DNA of 64,000 nucleotides from Nitrospira sp. (GTDB taxonomy: Bacteria > Nitrospirota > Nitrospiria > Nitrospirales > Nitrospiraceae): positions 124,001-188,000 of the forward strand of contig JANDJL010000002.1 of assembly GCA_024330965.1 (NCBI GenBank), given 5' to 3'. The stretch's first letter is position 1. Each line of letters begins with the position of its first letter. A model generated the notes under the pieces. That model did not search any database, was not told the DNA's origin, and worked only from the letters and a program-made list of their open reading frames with translations. The translations under genes and the position numbers were made by a program. Positions 11,154 through 19,749 of the stretch are shown piece after piece.

Positions 11154-12076
11154 CGCGTTGTCCTTTCCACCATACGTTCGGCGACTCGCAGCTTGGCGCT
11201 ACGCGCCCGCGGATTTGTCCGACATTCCTCGTCCGTGGGAGCGATAGGTTTTTTGGTGAGCACCGAAAGCCGAGCGCCCGGCCCTTGCGCCAGTGCACGG
11301 AACACTCGCTTCACGATACGATCTTCGAGTGAATGAAAAGAGACGACGCACATTCTTCCTCCCGGCACCAACAGGTCTGCCGCATCGTAGAGCGCGGGCT
11401 CCAAGCTTTCGAGTTCGCGGTTGACGGCGATCCTCAGGGCCTGAAACGTTCTCGTCGCACAATGGATCCGTCCGTGGCGATAGGCGGAGGGAACCGCCCC
11501 GGTGATGATCGACGCCAGCTCACCCGTCGTCTCAATCGGGTTCCGCTCTCTCGCCCGGACGATCGCACGGGCGATCCGTCTTGCATATCGCTCGTCTCCA
11601 TACCGATAGATGATGTCCGCCAGCGTATGCTCCGGCTCCCGATTGACCAACGTCGCCGCCGTCATCCCAGCCGTCTGGTCCATGCGCATGTCAAGCGGCC
11701 CGTCTTCCCGAAAACTGAACCCGCGCCGGGGATCATCAAATTGAGGAGACGACACTCCCAAATCAAACAGGACACCCCCTACTTGTGAAATCCCCATCTC
11801 CATCAGGCCACATTTGAGATCTCGATAATCCATCTGTTTGAACGTCACCCGATCTCCAAATTCCGCCAACCGCTCCCTCGAATAGGCAATCGCCTCGCCG
11901 TCACGATCCAAACCGATCAATTTCACGGTCGAATCCGAATTTCTCAGCAGCATCTCGGCATGCCCACCATACCCCACCGTGCAATCGAGAATGACCCGTG
12001 GATTCTGAGAAAGTATCCATTCTGTGACTTCAGTTGCCAGAACCGGAACATGTGCTGATCGATCTCCACCTTTCAA
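11150..12076 (-). CDS. rsmH: 16S rRNA (cytosine1402-N4)-methyltransferase
   Basis: RsmH (MraW) methylates C1402 of 16S rRNA in the ribosomal decoding centre. The 308-aa product shows HVPVLATEV near the N-terminus, the SAM-binding DCTVGYGGHA segment, FDLGVSSPQFD, and the C-terminal VSFHSLEDRIVK motif of the family. The start appears to be TTG (12074-12076), preceded at good spacing by GTGGAG. It is the first gene of the dcw operon; its upstream neighbour would normally be mraZ, which is absent here. Confidence 0.95.
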   Translation of the reverse strand: MKGGDRSAHVPVLATEVTEWILSQNPRVILDCTVGYGGHAEMLLRNSDSTVKLIGLDRDGEAIAYSRERLAEFGDRVTFKQMDYRDLKCGLMEMGISQVGGVLFDLGVSSPQFDDPRRGFSFREDGPLDMRMDQTAGMTAATLVNREPEHTLADIIYRYGDERYARRIARAIVRARERNPIETTGELASIITGAVPSAYRHGRIHCATRTFQALRIAVNRELESLEPALYDAADLLVPGGRMCVVSFHSLEDRIVKRVFRALAQGPGARLSVLTKKPIAPTDEECRTNPRARSAKLRVAERMVERTTR

Positions 12077-12110
12077 CCAAATTACTCCACTTTATACCAC
12101 ACAGGTGGGG

Positions 12111-12138
12111 AGTATACTCTCCACGTTGTTGTTGTCAA
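12111..12138 (-). promoter_or_regulatory. Strong sigma70-type promoter of the dcw operon
   Basis: On the minus strand, TTGACA (12133-12138) and TATACT (12111-12116) are separated by 16 bases, close to the housekeeping sigma consensus. The predicted start of transcription lies about 30 nt before the rsmH start codon. The leader contains several GTGGA-type words (GTGGAG, TGTGG, AGTGGAG, GGTGGAG); these recall MraZ-box spacing only loosely and are not claimed as MraZ sites. Confidence 0.7.
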
Positions 12139-12143
12139 TGGGA

Positions 12144-12160
12144 ATTTCAGTATCTGAAAT
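12144..12160. promoter_or_regulatory. 17-bp palindrome next to the dcw promoter
   Basis: ATTTCAG-TAT-CTGAAAT is a perfect 7+3+7 inverted repeat ending five bases upstream of the -35 box of the dcw promoter. The size and position fit an operator for a dimeric regulator. Which protein would bind is unknown. Confidence 0.45.
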
Positions 12161-12332
12161 CTCCGACATCGCTTGAATTCTCAACTGGTTTCACACTCTC
12201 GGTGGTGATGACATCTCTTGCCCCCAGTGGTGTCTTCTTTTTCCACCCTCAATACTCTCCCCCTATCAATTCAACAGTGTTGCTTCTTGATGTTTCATTG
12301 ACTTCCAAGGGATTGGGCCGGAGAATGCCCGC

Positions 12333-13406
12333 ATGTCTTTCTCTTGCCGACTCAATGCGCGCTCCTTTCTTATTTCTTTCGTCCTGTCCCTTGTCACATT
12401 TTGGGATGCAGACCGACCTGAAGCCAAAAACTTTAATCCGGACAATCCCCTCAACACCCCAGCCCCCATCTATTGGTGTCCGGACAAGACTCGAGACCAG
12501 CAGATTTCCGCGAAACCCAAAGGCACTTGTCGCCCACTCTACGACAAGCGGGAAGATGAATCGTTTCGAGAGGAGGCGAAGCGGTTGGGCTACGACCTCC
12601 CTGATCGGGTCCCCATTAAGATCGTCGATCTACAGAGTGCGGCTGCAAGGTTTTCTGATCGCTATCGACACTTCCTCACCTGCTGTGTGACCGATGATGA
12701 GGCCCCTAGAGAGATCTTCCTATTGATCGACGAAGCGAACCATCTCCTCCACGCCGTCCAGCACAACGGTATCTTTAACGCCGCCGGTTTCGGGATCGGA
12801 TCCGGCGACGATGGGCTCGGTGGCGGAGTGGGTGAGGCGCCAAAGCTGGGAACGTTCGCCCGGCAATTCACCCTGAGCGAAATCGTCGGCACGGTCGTGC
12901 GCGCGCGTGAAGATTTGATAAGCCTTCGGCAACGTCTGGAACGGCTCGGCGACTTGCAGCAAAACCTGGATGGGCAGGACTACGAAACGGCCGGACGGAC
13001 CAGATTGCTTATCCAAGAGGAAGAAGAAGCCATCCGGAGGGACTTCCGGGCCAAACAACCGCCGTCTTCGGCCCCCACCGGAATGGATATCCAGGACACG
13101 ACCTTGCCGACCAGAATCGGCGGGGACATCGAAGAGACGATGCTGAACTCTCACTTCGGCGCCGATATCGGCGCGGCCGTCTCTCCGTACAGCAACGTCA
13201 ACGAGTCACTTCGACCAAGGCGCGGCGAGGCCGTACATGACAGCCTTCTTCCCCACCGACCCGGGACGGAGATGGAAGACACCTCTCTTCCCAACAGCAC
13301 CGGTTTTGAAATCGACAGAACACAAAACCCGGACGGAACATCGACCCTCCCGTTGCGCGGGGTCGGTCCCTCCATCGGGGACTCCGATCTCAACCGCCGT
13401 CGCTAG
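12333..13406 (+). CDS. Secreted protein with C-terminal 13-residue tandem repeats, unknown function
   Basis: I do not recognise this 357-aa protein. A hydrophobic N-terminal segment (residues about 10-24) suggests export. Residues 30-90 hold three to four cysteines (YWCPDK, GTCRPLY, FLTCCVTDD). Residues about 180-240 are charged and helical (likely coiled coil). From residue 250 to the end the chain is built of about seven copies of a 13-residue unit of the form Gx(D/E)IxDTxLPxxx: GMDIQDTTLPTRI, GGDIEETMLNSHF, GADIGAAVSPYSN, (a 9-residue short copy), GEAVHDSLLPHRP, GTEMEDTSLPNST, GFEIDRTQNPDGT, and a final GPSIGDSDLNRRR. It converges with the BNR lipoprotein gene, the stops being only 6 nt apart. 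Confidence 0.8.
   Translation: MSFSCRLNARSFLISFVLSLVTFWDADRPEAKNFNPDNPLNTPAPIYWCPDKTRDQQISAKPKGTCRPLYDKREDESFREEAKRLGYDLPDRVPIKIVDLQSAAARFSDRYRHFLTCCVTDDEAPREIFLLIDEANHLLHAVQHNGIFNAAGFGIGSGDDGLGGGVGEAPKLGTFARQFTLSEIVGTVVRAREDLISLRQRLERLGDLQQNLDGQDYETAGRTRLLIQEEEEAIRRDFRAKQPPSSAPTGMDIQDTTLPTRIGGDIEETMLNSHFGADIGAAVSPYSNVNESLRPRRGEAVHDSLLPHRPGTEMEDTSLPNSTGFEIDRTQNPDGTSTLPLRGVGPSIGDSDLNRRR
13080..13403 (+). repeat. Degenerate 39-bp (13-codon) coding repeats
   Basis: This segment encodes residues 250-357 of the upstream secreted protein and consists of six or seven 13-codon units plus one 9-codon unit. The register is kept by a glycine at position 1, Ile/Met at position 4, Asp/Glu at 6, Thr/Ser at 7 and Leu-Pro at 9-10. 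The repeat is clear in protein but has diverged in DNA, so it is old and probably maintained by selection on the protein. Confidence 0.65.
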
Positions 13407-13412
13407 TGTACG

Positions 13413-14444
13413 TCAGCGTCGATCCGTCACCAGCGGCAAGGCTTCCCAGGTCTCTCCGGCGTCGCGGCTGCGATATAACCCGCTCCCGTTTGTGCCGGCA
13501 TAGAAGAGCCGTGGGTCTGTCTCGCTCTGAACCAGCGATCGGACATTCATCGTGGCCAAGCCGCGATTGATCGTCTTCCACGTGATCCCCCCGTCTTCGC
13601 TCCGGTGAATCCCGTCACGCCCGGCGAGATACACCACGTCCCTCCGTGCCCGATCCAAGACCATCGTCACGATCATCTGATCGGCCAGCGATTCGCCGAT
13701 TCTCTTCCACGACTTGGCCCCGTCCGTCGTTTTGTACAACCCGGCCAGAGTTGCGGCATAGACAGTATCCGGCTCGTGGGGATCAACCTGAACGGCGGTG
13801 ACGTTCAACGCGCGGGAGGTCTTGAGCAAATGCGGCGGCACCAGGCCATTATTCACCGGTTCCCAATGGCCGGCTTGATCGACGGACTTGTACACGCCGC
13901 CGCTCGTGCCGGCGTACAACACAGTGCGCCGCGTGGGATCCATTCCCAGCGCCGTCACCATCAGCACTTCCTTCATCCCCTCCATTTTCTTGACCCAATG
14001 GTCTCCGCCGTTCTTCGTTTCAAACACGCCCATGGTCGTGGCCGCAAAGATGTGGAGATTATCGGCCGGATCGAAGAGCAACTGATTGACGACCGAGGTG
14101 ATCGTCGCGTCATCCAACCCCCTCCGCATGGAAGTCCACCGCTGACCTCCGTCGTGACTTTTGTATACCGCATCTCCCTTTGTCCCCGCATACACTGTCG
14201 CCGGATAGACCGGATCGATCGCCAGGGAGATGACACGCGAATGACTCATCCCCTGGGACAGATTGGCCCATGTTTGGCCTCCGTCCCGCGTCTTGTAAAT
14301 GTAATCGTTCGTCGCCACGTAGAGGATATCCGGATTGGTGGGATGAGGTTGAATCACGACGATGGCGTCGCTGCGATTGCACCCCCAGGTCAACACTCCG
14401 CACGCCAACAGCAGGAGGCCGACAAGGAGCCCGAATCTCTTCAT
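13413..14444 (-). CDS. BNR/Asp-box repeat lipoprotein (YCF48/sortilin-like beta-propeller)
   Basis: 343 aa with a lipoprotein-type signal peptide; candidate lipidated cysteines are C15 (LLLAC) and C22 (LTWGC). The remainder is a run of about six repeats of the form YxTxDGGxxW (for example YKTRDGGQTW, YKSHDGGQRW, ETKNGGDHW, YKTTDGAKSW, RSEDGGITW, YRSRDAGETW), the Asp-box units of beta-propellers of the sialidase/YCF48/VPS10 type. A periplasmic or outer-membrane-anchored propeller is expected; the ligand cannot be inferred. It lies 59 nt downstream of yajQ on the same strand. Confidence 0.85.
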   Translation of the reverse strand: MKRFGLLVGLLLLACGVLTWGCNRSDAIVVIQPHPTNPDILYVATNDYIYKTRDGGQTWANLSQGMSHSRVISLAIDPVYPATVYAGTKGDAVYKSHDGGQRWTSMRRGLDDATITSVVNQLLFDPADNLHIFAATTMGVFETKNGGDHWVKKMEGMKEVLMVTALGMDPTRRTVLYAGTSGGVYKSVDQAGHWEPVNNGLVPPHLLKTSRALNVTAVQVDPHEPDTVYAATLAGLYKTTDGAKSWKRIGESLADQMIVTMVLDRARRDVVYLAGRDGIHRSEDGGITWKTINRGLATMNVRSLVQSETDPRLFYAGTNGSGLYRSRDAGETWEALPLVTDRR

Positions 14445-14503
14445 AGGAAACGCGGAGGGACTGACCCGCCCATTGGCGAACTGGCCGTTTCCGCCTCCGG
14501 ACT

Positions 14504-15001
14504 TTAGCGATAGTTCGTGAACTGCAAATCGATGCCGAAATCTTTGCCCTTCAGAAAAGCGATGGTCGCTTGCAATTCGTCCTTACTCTTACCCAACACC
14601 CGCACCTGGTCGCCTTGAATCTGAGCCTGCACCTTCAATTTTGAATCCTTGATCGCCTTGACGATCTCCTTTGCCTTTTCCACCGCCAATCCGCTTTGAA
14701 TCTTGGCCGTTTGCCGAACCGTTCCGCCCAGCGCCGGCTCCACGGCGCCGTAGTCGAAAGCTTTGAGCGATACGCCCCGCTTGACGCACTTGGTTTTGAT
14801 GATGTCCTGCACCGCTTTGAGTTTATAGTCGTCGTCCGACACCACGACCAGTTCCTTTTCTTTTTCCTTCAAGGTGATCTCCGTCTTCGTATCCTTGAAG
14901 TCAAACCGTTGTTTGATTTCCTTGTTCGCCTGATCCAATGCGTTTTTCAGTTCCTGCATGTTCACTTCCGACACCACGTCGAACGAATACTGCTCCGCCA
15001 C
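14504..15001 (-). CDS. yajQ: YajQ-family nucleotide-binding protein
   Basis: 165 aa, the usual family length, starting at GTG (14999-15001), which is preceded by GGGAGGAG; the longer frame upstream has no family similarity. The N-terminus ([20 protein letters not shown]) and the two alternating RNA-recognition-like folds with [11 protein letters not shown] and KIQGDQVRV-type segments are typical. YajQ-like proteins bind nucleotides and RNA, and some bind cyclic di-GMP; the role here is not known. Confidence 0.9.
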   Translation of the reverse strand: MAEQYSFDVVSEVNMQELKNALDQANKEIKQRFDFKDTKTEITLKEKEKELVVVSDDDYKLKAVQDIIKTKCVKRGVSLKAFDYGAVEPALGGTVRQTAKIQSGLAVEKAKEIVKAIKDSKLKVQAQIQGDQVRVLGKSKDELQATIAFLKGKDFGIDLQFTNYR

Positions 15002-15145
15002 GATCTCCTCCCTTCCTGTTTTCCACCCAGACACAGACGATCCCTTGACGGTCGCTCCCCCACGAGAACATACGCACGGGGCCGGCGGCTCCTCGAATAC
15101 AGGCGAGACCTCCGCACACAAGTGGAAAAACGACGGCCCCCTTCC

Positions 15146-17161
15146 TCAGCAACAGCCTGACCCATGCGGCAGTTTGAATTCCCTTGACGAATCATGATCG
15201 TCCGCGCTCACGACCGTCCTCGTCCGCCCTACCGACCCTCCGCCCGTCGTGACGATCACCTCGCTCGATACAAACGGTTTCTTCAAGATCACATAGCCAT
15301 ACCATTGTTTGAAACTGTCGCTCAACACGATCGCTCCCAACAGCACCACCAGCGCCACTAACACGGCGTCAAGATACAACGCAAACGCCTGTCCCGCCGC
15401 GGAAGCCGACGCCCGTTCAAAGAACATTCCAAACATCTTGTACGATCCGCTTAACGTAATCACCCCCACAAAGAGCATGGGCAGTGCCGTCACCCACAGA
15501 TACGACGACTTCCACATCTTGATCAGCACCGTCGTGCCGATACAGAGGGCCAACATGCCCAGCAATTGATTCGCCGCGCCGAACATCGGCCAAATGGTCG
15601 AGATACTGCCTGTCCCGATCAGATAGGCCCACGCCCCCACCACCACCCCGCTGCTGAACACCACGCCGGGCCACCAATTCATCCGGCGAAACGGCGCATA
15701 GACGCGCCCGGTCATTTCCTGAATCAGATAGCGCGCGACGCGGGTGCCCGTGTCGATCGTCGTCAGGATGAACAACGCCTCAAACACCAGGGCGAATTGA
15801 TACCAATAGGCCATCAACCCGGCCATTCCAGGCAGGGCCGTGAAAATCGACGCCATCCCGACGGCCAACGAGACCGCGCCGCCAGGCCGGCCCGCCACGT
15901 CCACTTCGACGAGTTGCGACAACTCAGCAATCCGAGCGGGGGCAAAGCCCATAGCGACTAAGGCTTCGTTGTCCAACGTCGTGTTGATCGCCAGATAATC
16001 TCCGGGGATCAACACCGACGCCGCGATCAACGCCATCACGCCGACGAAACTTTCCAAGAGCATGGCGGCATAGCCCACCACCGCCTGCGATTCCCGCTCG
16101 ATCATCTTGGGCGTCGTGCCCGAGGACACCAGCGAATGAAATCCCGAAATCGCTCCGCAGGCGATCGTGATAAACAGAAAGGGAAAGAGCGTGCCGGGAA
16201 TAATCGGCCCACCGCCTTCGGCAAACCGGGTCACACGCGGCATCTCGATGGTCGGAGCCATGAGGATGACCCCCAAGCCGAGCAGAACGACCACGCCCAA
16301 TTTCATAAACGTCGAGAGATAGCCGCGCGGAACCAGCAACATCCAGCCCGGCAGCACCGACGCCAGAAAACCGTAACCGGCCAACAACCACACCAGCGTC
16401 GGCCTATCGAACTCAAACAACCAGGCATACGAGGACTGGGCGACGCCCCGGCCTGCCAACACCGCCACGATCAGCAACAGGACTCCGACCAGGGACACCT
16501 CCCCCACCGCGCCGGGACGGAACTTCTGGAGATAGAACCCCATCATAAGCCCGATGGGAATCGTCATCGCGATCGTGAAGGTGCCCCAGGCATTCTGGTA
16601 GAGCGCGTTGACCACCGCGAATCCCAGCCCCGCCAGCGCCACCACGACGATAAACAGCACCGCCACGGCCGTCGCCGTTCCCGTGACCGAGCCGAGCTCA
16701 TCGTGGGCGATTTCCGGGAGCGATCGTCCGTTGCGTCTTATCGACGCGACCAGGATGATGAAGTCCTGCACCGCGCCCGCCACTACCGCGCCGATGACGA
16801 GCCACAGAAATCCAGGCAGAAATCCAAATTGCGCCGCCAGCACGGGGCCGAGCAACGGCCCAGCCCCCGCGATCGCCGCGAAGTGGTGGCCGAAGAGCAC
16901 AACTCCGTTGGTGGGATGAAAATTGACGCCGTCGTTCAACCGCACAGCGGGCGTCACATGCCGATCGTTCAATTCCACGACGCGGCGCGCCAACCACCGT
17001 CCGTAGAAACGGTAGGCCAGCGCATAAATGCAGGCCGCGGCCACGACCAGCCAGAGGCCGTTGACTTTTTCATCGGGGTTGACAGCCCCTGTCACAAAGG
17101 CCAAGCTCACCGCGCCGACGGTCGCAAGCACAACCCAGAGGAGATTCATGGCCACGCTCAT
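15146..17161 (-). CDS. cstA: Carbon starvation / peptide transporter CstA
   Basis: A 671-aa multi-pass inner-membrane protein of the CstA family; in enteric bacteria CstA takes up pyruvate and peptides under carbon starvation. Many hydrophobic segments run the length of the protein. Conserved segments include FHPTNGVVLFGHHFAAIAGA, GPLLGPVLAAQFG and VQDFIILVASIRRNGRSLPE. The ATG at 17159-17161 is chosen because an AGGA ribosome site lies eight bases upstream; an ATG three codons earlier is possible. The C-terminus ends HGSGCC, two neighbouring cysteines in the cytosolic or periplasmic tail. Confidence 0.92.
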   Translation of the reverse strand: MSVAMNLLWVVLATVGAVSLAFVTGAVNPDEKVNGLWLVVAAACIYALAYRFYGRWLARRVVELNDRHVTPAVRLNDGVNFHPTNGVVLFGHHFAAIAGAGPLLGPVLAAQFGFLPGFLWLVIGAVVAGAVQDFIILVASIRRNGRSLPEIAHDELGSVTGTATAVAVLFIVVVALAGLGFAVVNALYQNAWGTFTIAMTIPIGLMMGFYLQKFRPGAVGEVSLVGVLLLIVAVLAGRGVAQSSYAWLFEFDRPTLVWLLAGYGFLASVLPGWMLLVPRGYLSTFMKLGVVVLLGLGVILMAPTIEMPRVTRFAEGGGPIIPGTLFPFLFITIACGAISGFHSLVSSGTTPKMIERESQAVVGYAAMLLESFVGVMALIAASVLIPGDYLAINTTLDNEALVAMGFAPARIAELSQLVEVDVAGRPGGAVSLAVGMASIFTALPGMAGLMAYWYQFALVFEALFILTTIDTGTRVARYLIQEMTGRVYAPFRRMNWWPGVVFSSGVVVGAWAYLIGTGSISTIWPMFGAANQLLGMLALCIGTTVLIKMWKSSYLWVTALPMLFVGVITLSGSYKMFGMFFERASASAAGQAFALYLDAVLVALVVLLGAIVLSDSFKQWYGYVILKKPFVSSEVIVTTGGGSVGRTRTVVSADDHDSSREFKLPHGSGCC

Positions 17162-17443
17162 GCGCGGCATCCTATCATAAGTCGACCAGACGGCACCCCG
17201 CTCATCTTCTCTGTTCGGCCGCGCACGGAGTCTCCGGCCGGTCCCGTAGCCAGTACGCGAACGGCGACGGTGGAGGAGACGAAGCACACCATCTTGGTGA
17301 GACAGGACCGGATGATATCAGAGGGGATGAGGCGGAAAAATTATCGGAGGCTGGTTACCCTCTGCAATTGATGAATCAGCGGAACGTGCCCACACGTTGT
17401 GAGGGCTTGTCCGATCAGACATCGACCAGTGTAGCCAAAGACG
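17162..17443. other. Intergenic stretch, nothing recognised
   Basis: Between the cstA start and the hairpin downstream of the miniprotein gene. The only open frames are short and have no ribosome site or protein-like composition. It presumably holds the cstA promoter. Confidence 0.4.
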
Positions 17444-17476
17444 ATGCGGGGAGAGCTCCCTTGTCTCTCCCCGCAT
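17444..17476 (-). terminator. Hairpin downstream of the 58-aa membrane protein gene
   Basis: ATGCGGGGAGA (17444-17454) and TCTCCCCGCAT (17466-17476) form a perfect 11-bp inverted repeat with an 11-base loop. It starts 27 nt after the stop of the small minus-strand gene. There is no long U run, so termination may not be purely intrinsic. Confidence 0.55.
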
Positions 17477-17502
17477 ATCGACTGACCGAGTACAAGTGAG
17501 AT

Positions 17503-17679
17503 TCACGCAGCCTTGAGGAGCGAATCGAGGTCCTTTTGATGTGATTGGATCCGAGCCGGTGACTCGGAGACAGACACGGCGTCCGATTCGACGGACAAGA
17601 TTGAGAACCCCATCGCGAGGACCACAATCGCTCCCGCGACTGCCAGTCCGGCATCAATAACCGAACTCCAATCCATCAT
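17503..17679 (-). CDS. 58-aa single-pass membrane miniprotein, unknown
   Basis: A short gene, ATG at 17677-17679 (or the adjacent second ATG), stop at 17503-17505. The ribosome site AAAGGAGGTGAG is almost a perfect anti-16S match about nine bases upstream. The product begins MMDWSSVIDAGLAVAGAIVV, continues through a hydrophobic stretch to about residue 29, then has a polar acidic/serine-rich segment and a basic end (KDLDSLLKAA). One transmembrane helix or an uncleaved signal is expected. It is flanked by a downstream hairpin, so it looks like its own transcript. I do not recognise a family. Confidence 0.65.
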   Translation of the reverse strand: MMDWSSVIDAGLAVAGAIVVLAMGFSILSVESDAVSVSESPARIQSHQKDLDSLLKAA

Positions 17680-18014
17680 GCACGCAGCTCACCTCCTTTC
17701 TCAAAACGACCCGTCACCCTGCCCGACTAAAACAAGCCAAGCGACAGTGAAGATGCATCACCTCTCGCCGCACACTCCGCAGCGGAGACTCGCGGGCATT
17801 CGCCCTCTCTTCGCCACAGCGTGCTGACTTTGCTCCAGACACTCGATCCCCGGCGTCCGCCGGCCTGCGCTGATTGTTCAGCTTCTTTGCTCCCATTCTC
17901 TTTTCGCCATCGCCGCCACAATGCATCGTATCTCATCCGCACCCTCCATTTCCTTTGTCGCCTGACCACGTTCGGTGGCCTTCCAGACTCTTCTTTCTGG
18001 CGAACGCAGCCGAC
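17680..18014. other. Intergenic stretch, no gene supported
   Basis: Overlapping frames exist on both strands but are Arg/Ser-rich, lack ribosome sites and look like non-coding translation of GC-rich DNA. The promoter of the 58-aa gene should lie at the left end of this stretch. Confidence 0.4.
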
Positions 18015-18047
18015 GGGGCCTCGCCGCGCAAAACGGCGGCGAGCCCC
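18015..18047 (-). terminator. Hairpin downstream of hsp20
   Basis: CTCGCCG (18020-18026) pairs with CGGCGAG (18037-18043), extended by GGGG (18015-18018) with CCCC (18044-18047) across a one-base bulge. It begins 26 nt after the hsp20 stop codon. No U run follows on the minus strand, so this is a weak terminator call. Confidence 0.4.
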
Positions 18048-18072
18048 CGCCTCCATGTCAACAACCGATCTG

Positions 18073-18513
18073 TCACGAACCTTCGATCAGAATCTGCCGA
18101 GGCTTAGCCTCTTCCTTCTTGGGGAACGTCACGGTCAACAGACCATGTTTGTGCGTGGCGGAAGCCTTGTCCTGATCGACAAAACCCGGCAGCTTGAAAG
18201 CCCGCGTGAACCGATCCGCCGCAATCTCACGCAAATGATACCTCCGCCCATCCGACTGCTGCGCGTTCCGCTCGCCTTTGACAGTGAGAACCTGGTTGTT
18301 CATTTCCAATGCGATGTCCTTGGGTTCCCACCCTGGCAATGCCATCTGGACATAAAACCCGTTGTCGTCCTCCCACACATTGCAATCGGGGGTCCAACGA
18401 TCGTCGGACACACCAAATGCGCGCATCGCTTCGCTAAAGAGCTGATCGATCTGTCGGTCAAATTCATCGGTTCGCACAGAAGAAATCACGCTTGGGAGAT
18501 AGCCATTCATCAT
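18073..18513 (-). CDS. Small heat-shock protein, Hsp20 family
   Basis: A 146-aa alpha-crystallin-type holdase that binds unfolding proteins without ATP. Start at ATG 18511-18513 (MMNGYLP), preceded by AAAGGAGGGATC. The core holds VQMALPGWEPKDIALEMNN and the C-terminal GLLTVTFPKKEEAKPRQI, with the A-x-x-x-n-G-L-L-T hallmark and a terminal I-x-I-type tail (ILIEGS). It stands alone, with a hairpin downstream; I did not find a CIRCE-like repeat upstream. Confidence 0.92.
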   Translation of the reverse strand: MMNGYLPSVISSVRTDEFDRQIDQLFSEAMRAFGVSDDRWTPDCNVWEDDNGFYVQMALPGWEPKDIALEMNNQVLTVKGERNAQQSDGRRYHLREIAADRFTRAFKLPGFVDQDKASATHKHGLLTVTFPKKEEAKPRQILIEGS

Positions 18514-18725
18514 GATCCCTCCTTTCAAAAACCTTCTGAGTTGATCGATGGAAAGGGCGGAAGTCAGCCCAAACGGAGAGGCACTACGCTGCCGCTGCTA
18601 CTTCTCCAGTGTCGGGCGCTCCGCATTCCACCTGGTCAAGTATCAGCAACGGCTCTCAGATAATTTCTTCGCCTTGAAAGTCAAGAGGAGGACCGCGAGG
18701 CCCATCGACGCAGCCGCACGGGCGT

Positions 18726-19736
18726 TTATCCTGGAGAACTCACTTTCCCTTCTTCCCCATAGACTTTCTTCTTCCCCATAACCGCCAGGCAGAGAAGGCC
18801 GATGCCGATCCACACCAGTTCGCGGAATCGCCGCAACAACGCGAAGGTCAACCCGGTCACCTCGCCATAGCCGAACGCCTTCAGCAGCAACACATTTCCT
18901 CCATCCTGGGCGCCTAAGCTTCCGGGGATAAAAAAAGAACCGCCTTTGATGAAGACGGCGAGCGCGCCGATGGAAAACGCCGACAGAAAAGACGTCGGTC
19001 CACCGAGATAATGGAGAATCACAACAACCTCCAACGATTCAGCCATCCATCCCAAAAAATACACGCCGATCGAGGCATAGAACGCCCGTTGATGATGACG
19101 GTAGAAATGCCGAATGGTCTGGTCGATCGAGCGCAGGTGCTCTTCCTGCGACTCCAAAAACGCGCTTCGCACTCGTAACGCCCTGACGGCTCCCAGAATC
19201 GACGCAAAGAGGCCGCGGCGCTGTATAAAGACGAAGGCGGCGATCGAACAGACCAGCACTCCGACGCTCAGCAGTGCCGCCGTCACCGTAAAGCCGGCTG
19301 AATCTCCTGCGCCCAGCAGCAGAAATCCAAGAGCGATACCCGTCAAAATGTAACAGACCTCGGCAATCGTCATGGTCGTCTTGGCGATCACCACGGACGC
19401 GGCCCCCTCCGCTACCGGGACGTTGTGCTTATTGAGGAGATAGGCCTTGATCGGCTCACCGCCCAAATAGGCCGTCGGCGTCGTCATATTCACAACTTCC
19501 CCCGCCGTTCTGATCGCCAGCAGCCGCCAAAACGGCACCGCTCGCCCGGCCTGCCCCAGCACGACTCTCCAGCCATAGGCTTCAACCGTGTACATAATGA
19601 ACGACGGAAGGATGATGACCGCGAGGGCCGAGGGACCGAGCTGGGTGACCGCCTCGTAAATATTCAGGGGACCGATGTGCCAAATGAGAAGGCCGAGGAC
19701 GGTGAGACCGAGCGCCAGTAAAAAATAGCGAAGCAC
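18726..19736 (-). CDS. Flippase-like integral membrane protein (LPG synthase TM / UPF0104 family)
   Basis: 336 aa, GTG start, with about eight hydrophobic segments. It has the family hallmarks RTAGEVVNMTTPTAYLGGEP near residues 76-95 and GSLGAQDGGNVLL near the C-terminus. Relatives include the membrane half of lysylphosphatidylglycerol synthase (a lipid flippase) and HpnL-type proteins of hopanoid clusters. It is the last gene of a minus-strand run of phosphonate genes, 13 nt after the CDP-alcohol phosphotransferase. A role in moving the lipid product across the membrane is an inference from this context. Confidence 0.8.
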   Translation of the reverse strand: MLRYFLLALGLTVLGLLIWHIGPLNIYEAVTQLGPSALAVIILPSFIMYTVEAYGWRVVLGQAGRAVPFWRLLAIRTAGEVVNMTTPTAYLGGEPIKAYLLNKHNVPVAEGAASVVIAKTTMTIAEVCYILTGIALGFLLLGAGDSAGFTVTAALLSVGVLVCSIAAFVFIQRRGLFASILGAVRALRVRSAFLESQEEHLRSIDQTIRHFYRHHQRAFYASIGVYFLGWMAESLEVVVILHYLGGPTSFLSAFSIGALAVFIKGGSFFIPGSLGAQDGGNVLLLKAFGYGEVTGLTFALLRRFRELVWIGIGLLCLAVMGKKKVYGEEGKVSSPG

Positions 19737-19749
19737 GAGCGGCTCACGC

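Noticed and set aside
12077-12132. MraZ boxes in the dcw leader
   Set aside because: GTGGA words are present but not at the regular spacing of proven MraZ operators, and no mraZ gene is near.
17821-18663. A 280-codon plus-strand frame over hsp20
   Set aside because: Opposite strand to Hsp20 and composed of unlikely Arg/Pro-rich sequence; no ribosome site.
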